Source of the DNA: Spodoptera frugiperda
Taxonomy: Eukaryota > Arthropoda > Insecta > Lepidoptera > Noctuidae
Length of the DNA: 64,000 bases
NCBI RefSeq assembly: GCF_023101765.2
Contig: NC_064236.1
Location: 3,410,001-3,474,000 of the forward strand
Direction: 5' to 3'
Shown one piece after another: positions 1 to 11,118 of the stretch. How positions within the stretch are numbered: the first letter of the stretch is position 1; each line of letters starts with the position of its first letter. Below the pieces are notes generated by a model, which saw nothing but the letters and a program-made list of their open reading frames with translations, did no database searches and was not told the origin of the DNA. Both the position numbers and the translations under genes were made by a program.

Positions 1-520
1 ATCCCACACTCTTTAGTCTTTTATCTCGAAAAAGCTAGGCGCCCTTTGAAGGTTTTCCCCCGTAATAAAAAAAAGGTATACTGCGGTGATTTTTTAACCA
101 CGCATAACGCGGTAGCTTATTATTGAGAACGCATAACGCACTATGATCCTGTGTTCTGTCAAATAGTTTTTTTTTTATTTTACACATATACAGTTGTTTA
201 AATCCGTGTAATTTACGATAACTGTCAGTTAAAATTACTGTTCTCGGTAAAGCGGTTACAGTGCGGAGTCGATAGGGCTGCGACGCCTGCTCACTGACTG
301 TCTGGCGCAGTCAGACACGCTGTTACCGACTGCGGATTTTAATTTATTAGTTCAGCGCAAATTTAATTAATAAAATGCGGTTTACATGCCCATTCACTTG
401 CATAAATAATAGAGATTATCCTTTATATTGATTGTATCAATCACAAAATGTGTATGTTTGGTAGCGTCAGCTGTAAATAATGTAGAGCCGATGCCTAATT
501 TGGACTTGCGGACTGCTTAA
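1..520. other. Non-coding stretch, nothing recognised
   Basis: AT-rich sequence without a convincing ORF, splice-bounded exon or known repeat. There are short poly-A and poly-T tracts. It is presumed intergenic or intronic sequence upstream of the Pdp1 promoters. Confidence 0.5.
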
Positions 521-655
521 CGAGTTTACCGGGGCTCCGGCTCGACAAGCAGGAGTAGGAACGGGGTGGTTTTTTATACAGTAAGAAGTCTGACACTCCC
601 TCTCACCTCACCCTGGCGAGAGAAGTCATTGGATGATTTTTCCCCCTTAAAAAAG
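521..655 (+). repeat. Interspersed repeat, family B (GTTTACCGGGGCTCCGG...)
   Basis: Starts GTTTACCGGGGCTCCGG, passes through AGGAGTAGGAACGGGGTGG, TCTGACACTCCCTCTC and a GGCGAGAGAAGTCATTGGATG segment, and ends near a CCCCCTTAAAAAA tail. The same module recurs at 1,471 (minus), 7,481 (plus) and 33,291 (minus). It looks like a non-autonomous SINE-type element; the family name is not assigned. Confidence 0.75.
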
Positions 656-709
656 GTGCAAATAATATAGGAACAGTCAGTAACACCGTCGTTTTTTTTT
701 TGTTCGCAG

Positions 710-751
710 GTGAGCACCATCTATTAGCTACAAAGCGAAGTTCCCGCCGAG
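710..751 (+). other. Candidate 42-nt exon (phase 1/1)
   Basis: A long pyrimidine tract ending TTCGCAG directly precedes this segment, and a consensus donor GAG|GTAAGT follows it. Of the three frames, only the one leaving two bases at the start and one at the end is open; it reads EHHLLATKRSSRR. This is the same phase arrangement (1/1) as the Pdp1 cassette exons, so it could be an upstream Pdp1 exon whose first exon lies left of the window. It could equally be a UTR exon, an exon of another gene, or chance. Confidence 0.25.
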
Positions 752-1470
752 GTAAGTGGTCCCTAACTGACACTTCGGCACATCACCCTGTGTAGCTGCT
801 GCGGTGTGACCACTGCTCGTGTACTCCAGTACTGCTGCACCTGAGGGCCAAAGGTCGATAGAATTCTACCACATGTTTCTCTTCTTTAATGTATCACGCT
901 TTATAAGCATGCTTTCTATTTTATTTGCCTATATATTGAAACTTGATTGGAACCCTTTGATAGACCGCCTCGTATTTGAAACATTTTCTTTACTCAAGTA
1001 GTATTAGGTAGTTCCAAAGTTAGTAAATCAAAGTACCTATCTATGAGTGGCTCTAGTAGAGATGACTAGGACCGCTATTTGGACGAGCGCGAACTTCGCT
1101 TCATTATGAGTTTAGTAAAAGCGCCGGCGCCGGTACTATGTGTAGGTCTGCATCAATTCGCAGTCAGTAGGGAGCAGCTTGGATGTCGAACTCCTAAAAT
1201 AGCTACTCGGGTTCGATTAATTACTATACTACGCACCGTTAATAAGATAAAATATTACATCGATCGCGGCGGCGACAAGGGCCAAGGTCCTTCGTGAAAA
1301 CAAAAAATTATGAACGAACTACTTAAGTATTATCAACAATTGTGCCGGAGAATATTTTACTTAATGCCGTTATCGCATGTCGCGATGTGATATTTAGGAG
1401 CGCCCAATATTTTATCTTAGCATTGCAACAGGATTTACGAAGCATTATTAAAATCGTAACTAAAAATCGT
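752..1470. other. Non-coding stretch
   Basis: Short ORFs at 819-1,001 and 1,079-1,297 have no recognisable domain and no exon-like splice borders. I see nothing else here. Confidence 0.4.
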
Positions 1471-1580
1471 CCAATAACTTCTCCCGCCTTGGGCGAGGCG
1501 AGAGGAAGTGTCAGACTCTTATTGACTAAAAACCACCCCATTTCTATTTCTACTACAAACCGGAGCCCCGGTAACCTGTC
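1471..1580 (-). repeat. Interspersed repeat, family B
   Basis: Reverse-strand copy: CTCCCGCCTTGGGCGAGGCG followed by AGTGTCAGACTCTTA, an ACCACCCC block and CGGAGCCCCGGTAACC. It is the reverse complement of the module at 521-655. Confidence 0.75.
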
Positions 1581-1687
1581 AGGTTTTCCGTGGCTCCATA
1601 TCAGGTATTAGCCCTACTAGGCCCCATCTGTGGTGGACTATAGAACGGTACGGTAGCTATTATATTTTTATTGTTAGTCTAAATTTA

Positions 1688-1803
1688 AATAGGCTCACCC
1701 CCTATTACATGGGACTTACAACACAACTGGTGAAAAGTGGGTATACATTGTATAGCGGCCTTAAGTGCCGTAATGCACCTCTGCACAAAGGGCGTGACGT
1801 TGC
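1688..1803 (+). repeat. Partial SINE family C (3' part)
   Basis: Holds ATAGGCTCACC, CATGGGACTTACAACACAA, GGTGAAAAGTGGGTATACAT and TGCCGTAATGCACCTCTGC. This is the 3' half of the SINE seen complete at 33,828-34,125. The 5' tRNA-like half is missing. Confidence 0.65.
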
Positions 1804-1924
1804 TTTTTTAAATTTAAATATGAGATACATATAATGTACCCTGACAATATGTCGCTAGAGCAACTTCCATAGAACTTTGCTTTGTTCCGATCCCAGGAAT
1901 CGAGTGATACCTGACAATACAATA

Positions 1925-2045
1925 TATTTTTTTATTTTCGTTGGAAAGTCGGATATAGAAGGCACAGTGAATGTAGAAAACAAAGTGGATGGTACTTTTG
2001 TACTATTTTTTTTTCTTCTATTGTACTATTGATAAATTCATAAAG
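1925..2045 (+). repeat. Diverged dispersed repeat, matches 2,910-2,998
   Basis: Contains AAGTCGGATATAGAAGGC, GTGAATGTAGAAAACAAAG, TGGATGGTA and ATTGATAAATTC, which aligns with GTCGGATATGAAAGGCGGAG and following sequence at 2,910-2,998. Two diverged copies of an unnamed repeat about 1 kb apart. The ORF over the second copy (2,824-3,060) is probably only a by-product. Confidence 0.5.
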
Positions 2046-2324
2046 CTTCGGCTGGCTTTTCATGACGGAAAACTAAGGGTGCTTTTCCACCACAGATGTG
2101 CTATGTAGCTTATGCTCCGAATATGTAATAGCTAAGCTATGAATCTATGTGACTATTTCCAATGTTTAGACATAGATATAAATCATACCTATGTCTAAAT
2201 ATTACAGTTATACCACAGAAACAATTTTTTCTTCTAAAAACGTTAAATAGTAAAGTTAATATAAAAGATAAATGTTGAATATTAGTGTCAGCCATATAAC
2301 TGAATGGTTGGTTCTGGTTTCAAA

Positions 2325-2417
2325 ATGCAGAAAGCCCGCCAGGCGGATCTCCTCGCCTGGTCGGAGGATCCTCCTTTTCTTAAGGAACTTTATGCTCTGT
2401 TGCCTAAATACTTTTAG
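2325..2417 (+). repeat. Fragment of the Gypsy-like LTR found at 10.2-11.1 kb
   Basis: AAAGCCCGCCAGGCGGATCT and the following GGTCGGAGGATCCTCC-TTTTCTTAAGGAAC are the reverse complement of the LTRs at 10,180-10,415 and 10,907-11,118. It is an isolated LTR fragment in plus orientation. It also reads as a 30-codon ORF, which I attribute to LTR homology and not to a gene. Confidence 0.6.
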
Positions 2418-5400
2418 TTACACTACCTAGTTATTAGTTATTCAAATAATGAATATTACTAAAAACTCAATGTCCACCCGTACGCAGCCGAGACGGGCCG
2501 GTACTATCCAAAGTTTAATTACAATTATTAATTACATACACAAATTATAATCAATACTAGTCATTAATTTACTATATTAATAAATATTTGTATACGATTG
2601 TCTAATTCGGTTGCATATAATCATGAACAGTAATTCCACAATCTCTGATACATTATCGGTATGAAACGAATATTACGCATTTGATATTACAGTGTACTCG
2701 TGTTTTTATCTTTTACGATAATATATGAAATGTAAAAAAAATAGTACAAGTTATCTACAGTGGACAGTGAGTCACTGTGCTCGAGTTTGATCCAGTTAAC
2801 CAAGTGGTGCTCTGGCATCGACCGTGGTGGAGCTAGGTACCATCAAACCTTTTAGAACTCGATTTCTTTATACAAAACCTGCCTTTAATAAAGCACATAT
2901 TGCAATACTATTTTTTTTTGTCAATTTTGGAATGTCGGATATGAAAGGCGGAGTGAATTTAGGAAACAAAGCGGATGGTATTATTGATAAATTCGAAATA
3001 AGAGCTATAGAGCTAGAGGTACCAGATTGGAGTTTAGTGTTTTGTGTAGATAAAAAATAAGGTTTATTGTAATAAAAATAAGGTTTAGAATTATACGGTA
3101 CATATTTAGGTTTATTTGTATGCAAGTGTAGGCCAAAATGTAGACATAAATGATACGAGAGTGTTTCATACTTTCGCAGTTTCTGTTTAAAGTTAAATCG
3201 TTATTCGCTTAACATTTTCATTTAACTAAAAATAGATTTTAGTTTCCACATAACTAGTAGTTTACACGAATTTTGAAATTGTGTTCAGTTCATGGAAATC
3301 TCTTTTGCCTCAATCGTTATGCTGCGATGCATGCTGGGCCTATCTTAGCGCTGAGGACGTCAGTAGAACACTTGACTATTTTGTATCATACGGTAGATGC
3401 GCAAGCGCCGAACGCCGGTCACGGGACGGTGCAAACGTCGTAAGTATTTATAATCGGGTCGGCGAGCCATTCACAGCAAGCGGCGGCGGGTGGCGGTCGC
3501 CGCTGGGGCAGCCGATTGTCGACCACCGCACCGTTGGATGGCGGCCATCGAAGACAACGATCGAGTGCAATACCGCGTCTCGTTACACTTCTTTTGATGT
3601 GTGATCGCGCTCGGCTTCACTTTTCAGTCATAAATACATACAATCAATCGAAGCATGCGCCATTCGCGGCCGCAGTGATAGTGCAGGCTATACTAGCCAG
3701 CGCAACCCTGGTTGCTACGCCAGCTGTCTGTAGAAACCGATGAGTGTAGCGCAAACTGACGTGTTATCAACAAATAATGTACTTACGTATGTTTACACAT
3801 ACATATGCGCTCTATATATTTGTGACTGCCATTAGCTACGATTCCGGTGTGCGTCGAATACCGACGGCCGAATGCCGAAGAAAAATAGGCCGGGACTCAG
3901 TCGACAATGATCCAGACGGGCCGTTCCCCACGTATTTCTTATGTGGCACCGTGGCAGGTTGGCGGTGCGCCAATCATGTCTCAACTGATTGATTCCACTA
4001 ACACGTATTACCAATAATGTTACTGCACGGTTCACAATGTGCGAGCGGCCCGCAGCGGGCTGTCGCCCCAGATGGAGTTGCTCGTATTGGAACATGATTA
4101 AGATCAATACTAACTTAGATTCTCCGTTGAGTTTGCAAAACCCTTATAAATCGTTAAAACTGAAAGATATTTTAGATACCGATACTTTACGGTTGGAAAA
4201 CAACAAGTACAAAGTTAGCTTATTGTGTTGACGCGACTGAGAAGGAGTTAATCCAACACTATCTTGTGTTTAGGACGGTTGCCGGCGGCTGGCGGCGGCT
4301 CGCGCCAGTCACAGTTCAGAGGGCGTTCACACATGGTGGCAGTGCCACACGCGTCACAGGAACACTCCATTAGTTATTATTACCTATGTTGTTCTCGCGT
4401 TTCGCATTTTGTGGCTGCCGTCCTAATTGTATGACAGTAAAGCAGTATACTCCTGTACACTCGCAGTATTACCAAGACCATCCTTACATTGTACAATTCA
4501 CTGGACGTATTAAAGTAATTTAGTACTTTCATACATCATGAAACTGAGCTATTTTTTCTCTGAATTTATAAACAGCTACTTCCTACCATTAGTCTTAAAA
4601 ATAATGCTGAGAAATTAAAAGATTGCAATCCTTTTCTATTCCTAGGAGTTATTATTACAATCAATAACGAAGCATGATTTTGACTAGTTCGAATATGTTT
4701 TTATCATCGTGCTATGACAAGTCGTGTGTACGTATTAATTGCGCATGATATTCTTGCTTCCGTGGTGACAGGTCAATTGCAGGTCATGTCGTTAGAGTGG
4801 CGTTTTATGTTGCCAGTCGCTTCAATCCACAAAAATAATGATTATCGTGAATAGTCAATGTATTAATATGATAGATATTAATACATATTAATATAATAAT
4901 AAAGTTTTTAGTGGATTATGGAGTGTAATTAATTAATATTAAATGTTTGGCAATCAATAGTTTAGTGGTAGTGGTGTATAACGCGTGAATGAACTCATAA
5001 AATCGACACCAGCAATTTATACTGCGCTAACTCAAAAAGCGTACTTTACAGTAGAGGCGTTTAAAGGGAAAAACGTGATAACTTTTACATTAATTAAGAT
5101 ACTTTTTTGAAATTTGGTATGCTTAATATTTAATTTATTCATTGTAATATCTCATATTTATATTTCCTTAATTATTTATATTTTTTGATTTAGCGCAAGT
5201 TAGCCGTATATAAACGTAATTCATCAAAAAAATGTTACATCTTATACACGTCTAACTAATATTAGCGTAGTGTAGTACGGGAGGTCGTATTGCATGATCA
5301 ATCATCTGATGCATATTTCAATATTCTTATAAAGAACATGTACTTACTTACGAAAAGAATAGTCAACGTACCATTAATAAATTAATTAATACGTTAACAC

Positions 5401-6173
5401 ATAAGTATTTACTATGTAAAAGTCGCTAAGTCGTTCATTTTACAAACGAACAATTATATACACGAACGCACTAAACTACGCTAACTATGAGTTAGTGCAG
5501 TGTTGCACGGACTTTGACCAAAGTGATCCGCGCGCACACTCCGCTAATAATAGTTGGCGTAATATAAATCGAGTGATTTAAAAAAATACCTTTACTTAGC
5601 GTTTTATAAGATTTGTAACTTTCTTATTTTTGCATATTTCTTCTCAATTTTTTTATGACGTATGTAAACACACATTTTAAGCAACTTGGCATAAAAAAGT
5701 TTTTTCCAAATTTCGAGTTAGCGTAGTATAAATTGCTGGTGTCGAAATGTGGGCACAGTGTAAACCTCGCGTAGTTGTGTGCACGCGCCCGCGGCGGCAG
5801 CGTACGGCCTTACATTATAAATAAAAACTGGGGGCGTCCACAGCTGGAGTTTTAAATAAAATAATACTTAATAACGCCATCACCTCTCCTCCATGCCTTA
5901 CACCCCTGCTCTGATGTACTGGAGCGTTCGTCCCACATTCTACCTATGTACCAAGTACCAACACGTTCATAGTGTTACTTGTAATTTGTACATGTATACT
6001 ATGTATAGCCATATCTCAAAATCGTATAGGTTTTTGCGTATATCTTTATTATTTTTACGCGAACATTTAGCAGATATTGTCTGAGTTGCAGTGTTCTAGG
6101 AATATCATAACTAAAACACTGCTGATGTTAGATATAAGAATAACATAGTTTTCCTTTCAAACTAACTAACTTA
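2418..6173. other. Long non-coding stretch
   Basis: Apart from the repeat copy at 2,910-2,998 this is AT-rich DNA with moderately GC-rich patches near 3.35-3.7, 3.9-4.1 and 4.27-4.35 kb. ORFs here (for example 3,281-3,604) have no recognisable domain, and some overlap ORFs on the opposite strand. I see no supported gene. Confidence 0.4.
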
Positions 6174-6328
6174 ACTGCACGGTTGGCGCGCAACGTGTAG
6201 CTAGTTCGGACCCCACACGAAGCAACTCTTTGTGTCATCCACAAATTGTTTCGGGTCTGGGTGTGATGTGTAACATGTGAATTTGTATGTTTGTAACCGC
6301 GGCACAGGAGAAAATCCTAGTGTAAGGA
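6174..6328 (+). mobile_element. tRNA-derived SINE, family A
   Basis: ACTGCACGGTTGGCGCG..., then GCAACTCTTTGTGTCATCCA, CACAAATTGTTTCGGGTCTGG and the tail GAGAAAATCCTAGTGTAAGG. Other copies of this family (61,798) keep the RNA polymerase III B-box-like GGTTCGATTCC; this one has lost part of it. It is a degenerate copy. Confidence 0.75.
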
Positions 6329-6708
6329 AACGTTTAAAAGATGAAATAAAAGAAGAAAAACTTTCTCTCCAGCCATTTCTGTATGACGAATTGGGACGAA
6401 ATTGAGTGGATAGTGCAAAAACAATTATCTGCAAATGACAAATATATTAAAGTTTCATATACTTAGTTGTAAACCGGAATCACAGCATAGTAAAGAACAA
6501 ACTCGCTGTCAGCGCAAGGCGCTGTCGTACACATGTTGAACTGGTCCCATTTCGCTGCAGACTTGGGACATGAACACTTACTTCTGATCTAATCTTATAT
6601 TATCTATAGATGCCACTTATTTAATGTACTTTGTACTATAAGACGTGAGCCTATTGCCGTGAATTGGCTATAAGCTTACCGTTTACACCCTAATCGGTGA
6701 ATGAGATC

Positions 6709-6797
6709 AATAAACTTATAGGGTAAATACGCTTGTTTGCGTCTACACTTGGTCGCTTTTGATGGTCGCAAACAGGCGAATTTACCCTAAGCAACAT
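6709..6797. repeat. Imperfect inverted repeat (MITE-like foldback)
   Basis: TAGGGTAAATACGCTTGTTT near the left end pairs with AAACAGGCGAATTTACCCTA at the right end, with a GGTCGCTTTTGATGGTCGC core between. It resembles a very short TIR element; the family is not identified. Confidence 0.45.
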
Positions 6798-6898
6798 TAA
6801 TAGGGCATAACAGAACTATGAAAATTATCCATAGTAAACATTTTAAACTCGTTAATAGATTAACTGATGACTGTAATGTTATACTATTTTACTTTAAA

Positions 6899-7094
6899 TC
6901 TATACTAATATTATAAAGCTGAAGAGTTTGTTTGATTGTTTGAACGCGCTAATCTCCGGAACTACTGGTCCGAATTGAATAATTCTTTTTGTGTTGGATA
7001 GTGCATTTATCGAGGAAAGCTATAGGCTATAAAACATCACGCTATGACCAATAGATGCCGAGCAGAGCGGGTGAAACTGCGTGGAAGTAGCTAG
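6899..7094 (+). mobile_element. Short non-autonomous Helitron
   Basis: Starts TCTATACTAATATTATAAAG and ends GTAGCTAG, flanked by A on the left and T on the right, as expected for Helitron insertion between A and T. The interior has GAGTTTGTTTGATTG, GCGCTAATCTCCGGAACTAC and AGGCTATAAAACATCACGC. It is 196 bp, the same length as the minus-strand copy at 12,169-12,364. Confidence 0.75.
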
Positions 7095-7403
7095 TAAATA
7101 AATAAACATCTAACTGAGTGACTACACAGTACAAATGCAACTAGCCAGCTTAGTTGAAGTTGGCACTTAGCCGCCAGCAGTGTGAGCTAGCAAGTACCAC
7201 CCTAAACAAACATCTTGCGGTCGACTACTCACAATGGCGCTCAATTATACAACACAAATTATTATTTAAGTGAATATTATATAACTCGTGACCGCTACAG
7301 ATGCAACTAATGAGTATGACAGTAAAAAAGTCATGTTTGTACATGCAAAAGATGGATGTGTCGTATTCGTATAGATCTACACATTTATATATACCAAAAC
7401 ATA

Positions 7404-7707
7404 TATTTAATACTGAAGTTTGTTTGTGTGCACTCTGAAACTACTGGTTTGATTTGAAAAAATATTTATGTGCTACCTAGCGGGTTTACCGGGGCTCCGG
7501 TTCAAAAAGCAGGAGTAGGAACGGGGTGGTTTTTTGTAAGAAGTAAGAGTCTGACACTCTCTCTCGCCTCGCCCATGGCGGTAGAAGTCATTGGATGATA
7601 TTCTTGCCATAAAAATATCTTGCCATTTATCAACGCTATAGACTATATAACATCCCGCTATAGTCAATAGGAGCCGATCAGCGGGAGAAATAGTCGGGAG
7701 TAGCTAG
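7404..7707 (+). mobile_element. Degenerate Helitron interrupted by repeat B
   Basis: The left part (AATACTGAAGTTTGTTTG, AAACTACTGGTTTGATTTG) and right part (CTATAGACTATATAACATCC, GTCAATAGGAGCCGA, end GTAGCTAG|T) match the two halves of the Helitron at 6,899-7,094. Between them, at 7,481-7,600, lies a family B repeat, so that repeat inserted after the Helitron. Confidence 0.6.
7481..7600 (+). repeat. Interspersed repeat, family B, nested in Helitron
   Basis: GGGTTTACCGGGGCTCCGGT, AGGAGTAGGAACGGGGTGG, GAGTCTGACACTCTCTCTCG and AGAAGTCATTGGATGAT, as in the copy at 521. Confidence 0.75.
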
Positions 7708-7748
7708 TAAAGAATAAACTAAGTAATGAATATGATAAAACAAGTCGT

Positions 7749-7761
7749 CACGTGACGTAAT
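7749..7761 (+). promoter_or_regulatory. Overlapping E-box and V/P-box-like site
   Basis: CACGTGACGTAAT combines a perfect E-box (CACGTG, the core bound by CLK/CYC-type bHLH-PAS factors) with GTGACGTAAT. The latter fits the E4BP4/VRI-type consensus RTKACGTAAY. The sequence match is direct; any function is inference, and the site is about 11.5 kb from the nearest proposed Pdp1 first exon. Confidence 0.3.
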
Positions 7762-8340
7762 TTGTTACTGTAAATCTATAGAGATGAAAAATACGTGACA
7801 ACACACGAACTTGAACTGATGCTTAAGAAAATTCGAGAAAACATGTTTTGGTGATAAATGGTATCTAAGTTGGAAGAATCGGAAAGAATAAGAAGGTTTC
7901 CTCTAGACAACTGGAGTAATCAAAAAGATTTTCGTGCAGTCTACGTAAGATAGCCACTCCTCACAACAAAACTGGGTCTATACAACAAATACATAGGTAT
8001 ATTTAATACCGGTATAAAGTCGCATAGTGCTGAGGTAGTAATTATTACCTGTGGTACTAGTGACACCATTCCCCAACTACTATGAATTAAACATGGCTTC
8101 TATTGGCCGTGGTAGTGAGTAGGCGAGTGCCTTCTAATGCAGAGTAACATTTTGAGTAAACATCAAGTGTGAAGCACACCCGGGAGCCGAACGTGCGACC
8201 TCGGCCTTGGAATGGTGTTTTGACAGTAACCACTGCGCGTGCGCAACAATACGCGAGCCGATGCCGTCGTGTCGTGTGCGCTAAACAGCCAATAAGCATA
8301 TTGTCCTTTAACTATATCTTTCGTGAGATATAGTGAGCTG
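7762..8340. other. Non-coding stretch
   Basis: AT-rich sequence, then a mixed region around 8.1-8.3 kb with a 70-codon minus-strand ORF that has no recognisable motif. I see no gene or known repeat. Confidence 0.4.
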
Positions 8341-8436
8341 AAAAACGTAATAATTAATTTAGTATGTTTCTACTAAATTAATTATTATGTTTTAATATGT
8401 TTTAGTATGTTTCTACTAAATTAATTATTATGTTTT
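8341..8436. repeat. Perfect 17-bp hairpin plus direct repeat
   Basis: TAATAATTAATTTAGTA (8,348-8,364) is separated by six bases from its perfect reverse complement (8,371-8,387). The segment TTAGTATGTTTCTACTAAAT then recurs about 44 bp further on, and a related CCGAAAAACATAATAAC lies near 8,587. It is probably a decayed foldback or MITE. Confidence 0.6.
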
Positions 8437-8640
8437 TCGGCTTATTCACGTGACTGTTCGACAATGTGATTAGTTTCAAGCCATACTAAAGGCTCATATT
8501 CATCCAGCTTTCCGCGACATACAATTAATTGTCGCGTTGCTATCGTTAACTAAATGAGGTTCTCGTCAAACAGTAACGTGAGTAAGCCGAAAAACATAAT
8601 AACTAATTAAGCATGTCGTCGCTACTCGAGCGCAAGGTCG

Positions 8641-8752
8641 GTGCCGGTGCCGCACCGCACCGCACCGCACCGTACCGCACCGCACCGGACCGCACCGCAC
8701 CGCACCGCACCGCACCGTACCGCACCGCACCGGACCGCACCGCGCCGCGTAC
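8641..8752 (+). repeat. (CCGCA)n pentanucleotide microsatellite
   Basis: About 20 tandem units of CCGCA with interspersed CCGTA and CCGGA variants. Confidence 0.9.
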
Positions 8753-10179
8753 CACTAACCGCGAGCACACTAATCTCTTTTTTAAGCAATAACATGGCTT
8801 AGCTACCTTGATAATTACTTGTTAATCGAGTTCCTGTACATATAATCGATATGACAGTTTTTATCGATATACCTATAGGTATTTAGTTATTCTGCGTTTT
8901 ATCGATATAGCAGTTTTAATCGATATACCTAGCAGTTGGTAATTAAATATTATGGCGTAGGTTATAATACAGAGACTTACGCCTATGCATTAGGGGTCAC
9001 TTGTCTGTGATACGATGATAGCATATCGAACTTGGCGCGGCGTCTTATCACTTATTTAATCAATTCAATAGCAAAAGGTCGCGGCACGGTTTTAACGAGT
9101 CTCCTATGACGCAATAGTGTGACTACCAACAACAACAGCTCCAGCACACCTCGTAGTAGCCACGCTTCGGCCGGGAATGTCCAATTGTACTTAACTTTTA
9201 CCTCCAAAAGCTAAACGCAAATATGTCAGACTCCGCTAACATTACTTTGGTTTAATTCCTATTCGGAAATAAGAAATAGAAGGTGCACATGTTTTGTTCA
9301 ACCGCAGAGTTGCTCCGAGATAGGCTGCTGTAATCTAACCTAATTTTAATTGTAAGGGATTTGTATAGAGGCCGTCGTCATATAAAATATTTTACTTAAC
9401 CATTGAAGCCCACATTTAACCATTCAGTAATTATCGAGACACTTGTCGTATTTTATAATTAGCAGTTGTTAATGAGCCAGTTACGGCCGGTATATAGCTG
9501 TGCATCTGACTTTTATTACATTTCATTGAACATTAGTTGGGTTTAAAATTGATGTGATTTCGTTTTATTGTGATTAGTGTACACATTCGTGAGTCGTGTC
9601 GTTATCTTCGCGGAAGATTAATAGTCTCCTCCGCGTGACTTTAGCTATTAAACTTATGTCACATTGATAGCGAGCAGCGCGCGCGCCGCAACCCATCGAC
9701 TGCACAAAACAATCCCACCGAAATAAAAAGTACCACCAACACAAACAAATATAAAATACACAAATAGTTTACAAAAATAGAGAATGCGAATAACTGACAC
9801 ACATTGAACGGCGTTCTCGACCAACATTAATTTGATAGTGGCGGGCGCGGGCGGCGCACGCGCTGCCGGCCTGCGCGCCTCTACTTGGCAGCAGCCGCAC
9901 ACTTCCGAGCGGCAAACGGCGAGCGTAGCGGCGAGCGCGAGCGATCGACACTAGCGACACTGTAACGCGCCAGTCAAAAACGCCACTCGGCGCGATCTGT
10001 CACAGAACTTTCGAAGCACCAGCTAAAGTTCCGAACTTCCGATGTAAACATAATATACTAGTAATCTCTTAACATTACGGGTACATTCGTACAGCAGCCT
10101 GCATGCCCAGTCTGACGACAGGATGCGTGCGTGTTTACATTAATTATCGCGTTATTTGTAAATACATAAGTGGTTCACG
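8753..10179. other. Non-coding stretch with GC-rich island at 9.65-9.99 kb
   Basis: Mostly AT-rich. The part 9,650-9,990 is clearly GC- and CpG-rich (GTGGCGGGCGCGGGCGGCGC, AGCGGCGAGCGCGAGCGATC) and looks promoter-like. I could not tie an ATG plus phase-1 donor to it. Minus-strand ORFs here are low-complexity and unrecognised. Confidence 0.4.
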
Positions 10180-11118
10180 CTTTAGGGAACAGAGAGTAAA
10201 GTTCCCTAAGAAAAGGAGGATCCTCCGACCAGGCGAGGTGATCAGCCTGGCGGGCTTTCTGCCCAACTGTTGTTCGTTGGGATTTTCTATCCGTTCGCAT
10301 GTAAACTTCATATGTGTGATGCAGGATATTTGTGACGTCATCCATTGATTTGCTCGTCGATAGTCTATGTGCGACATCTGTCATCTGTCAACTGTCACTT
10401 GTCAGTGTCGCCACATCACTCCCCCAAGACCGGAGGTCGATCCTGTTGAGACGGCTGTCGATGCTTGAGATGAGCGGTGCCAGAGCCAGTGTAGAATCCC
10501 TAGTTCCAGTGAGTCGGAACTGTGCCGCTGAATGCCCAGTGAGTCGGGTGAGCGGTGCAGGGTGATACTCCAGTGAGTCGGAGTAGTGAGGTTCGCAGTG
10601 TCCCACAGTGAGTCGGGGAATAGATGCTGCGAGGGTAGGTGCGTAGTGGCTGGCGTCTGCGTTGACGGGAGGAAGACGTCCTCAGACCGTGTGCAGAGAG
10701 TGCTGTGCCTAGACGCTGATGAGGCCGTAGGGAAGAACCAGGCTGCATATCTTCGATGTAGCGTGTGGTGGTCCCTGATGAGGCCGAGGATGCTGGTCGA
10801 CTTGATTACCGCTCAGCGGAGAAGTGATGGGTGAGGGAGATGGCGATAAGGATGACGGTGCTAATCTGCTCCGTGAAGGTTGGTTTCAATCACGTCGGGG
10901 TCACCACTTTAGGGAACAGAGAGATAAGAAAAGGAGGATCCTCCGACCAGGCGAGGTGATCAGCCTGGCGGGCTTTCTGCCCAACTGTTGTTCGTTGGGA
11001 TTTTCTATCCGTGTTAATTCGCATGTAAACTTCATATGTGTGACACGTCATCCATTATTTGCTCGTCGATAGTCGCGACATCTGTCATCTGTCAACTGTA
11101 CTTGTCAGTGTCGCCACA
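10180..11118 (-). mobile_element. Short non-autonomous Gypsy-like LTR element
   Basis: Two direct repeats (10,180-10,415 and 10,907-11,118) flank 491 bp. On the minus strand each repeat starts TGTGGCGACACTGACAAG. The right-hand repeat is followed by TGGTGACCCCGACGTGAT, which I read as the primer-binding-site region. A purine-rich TTGGGGGAGTGA lies directly before the left-hand repeat, as a polypurine tract would. There are no gag or pol domains, so it is a deletion derivative or TRIM-like element. A short target duplication is possible (GCG) but not convincing. Confidence 0.65.
10507..10616. repeat. Four spaced copies of CAGTGAGTCGG
   Basis: CAGTGAGTCGG occurs at 10,507, 10,537, 10,571 and 10,606, that is every 30-35 bp, inside the LTR element. 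It is a degenerate minisatellite in the internal region. Confidence 0.7.

Noticed and set aside
8641..8752. Regular short repeats that might suggest a CRISPR-like array
   Set aside because: It is a continuous pentanucleotide microsatellite without spacers in a eukaryotic genome.
10175..10384. Peptide shared by ORFs at 2,325 (plus) and 10,175 (minus), containing LAWSEDPPFL, which looked like a conserved protein domain
   Set aside because: Both lie in copies of the same LTR, so the similarity follows from repeat homology; the second LTR (10,907) has the frame broken.
10716..10785. Two CTGATGAGGCC motifs that resemble the hammerhead ribozyme core
   Set aside because: Neither is followed by the GAAA box in a suitable position, and no flanking stems I and III are apparent.
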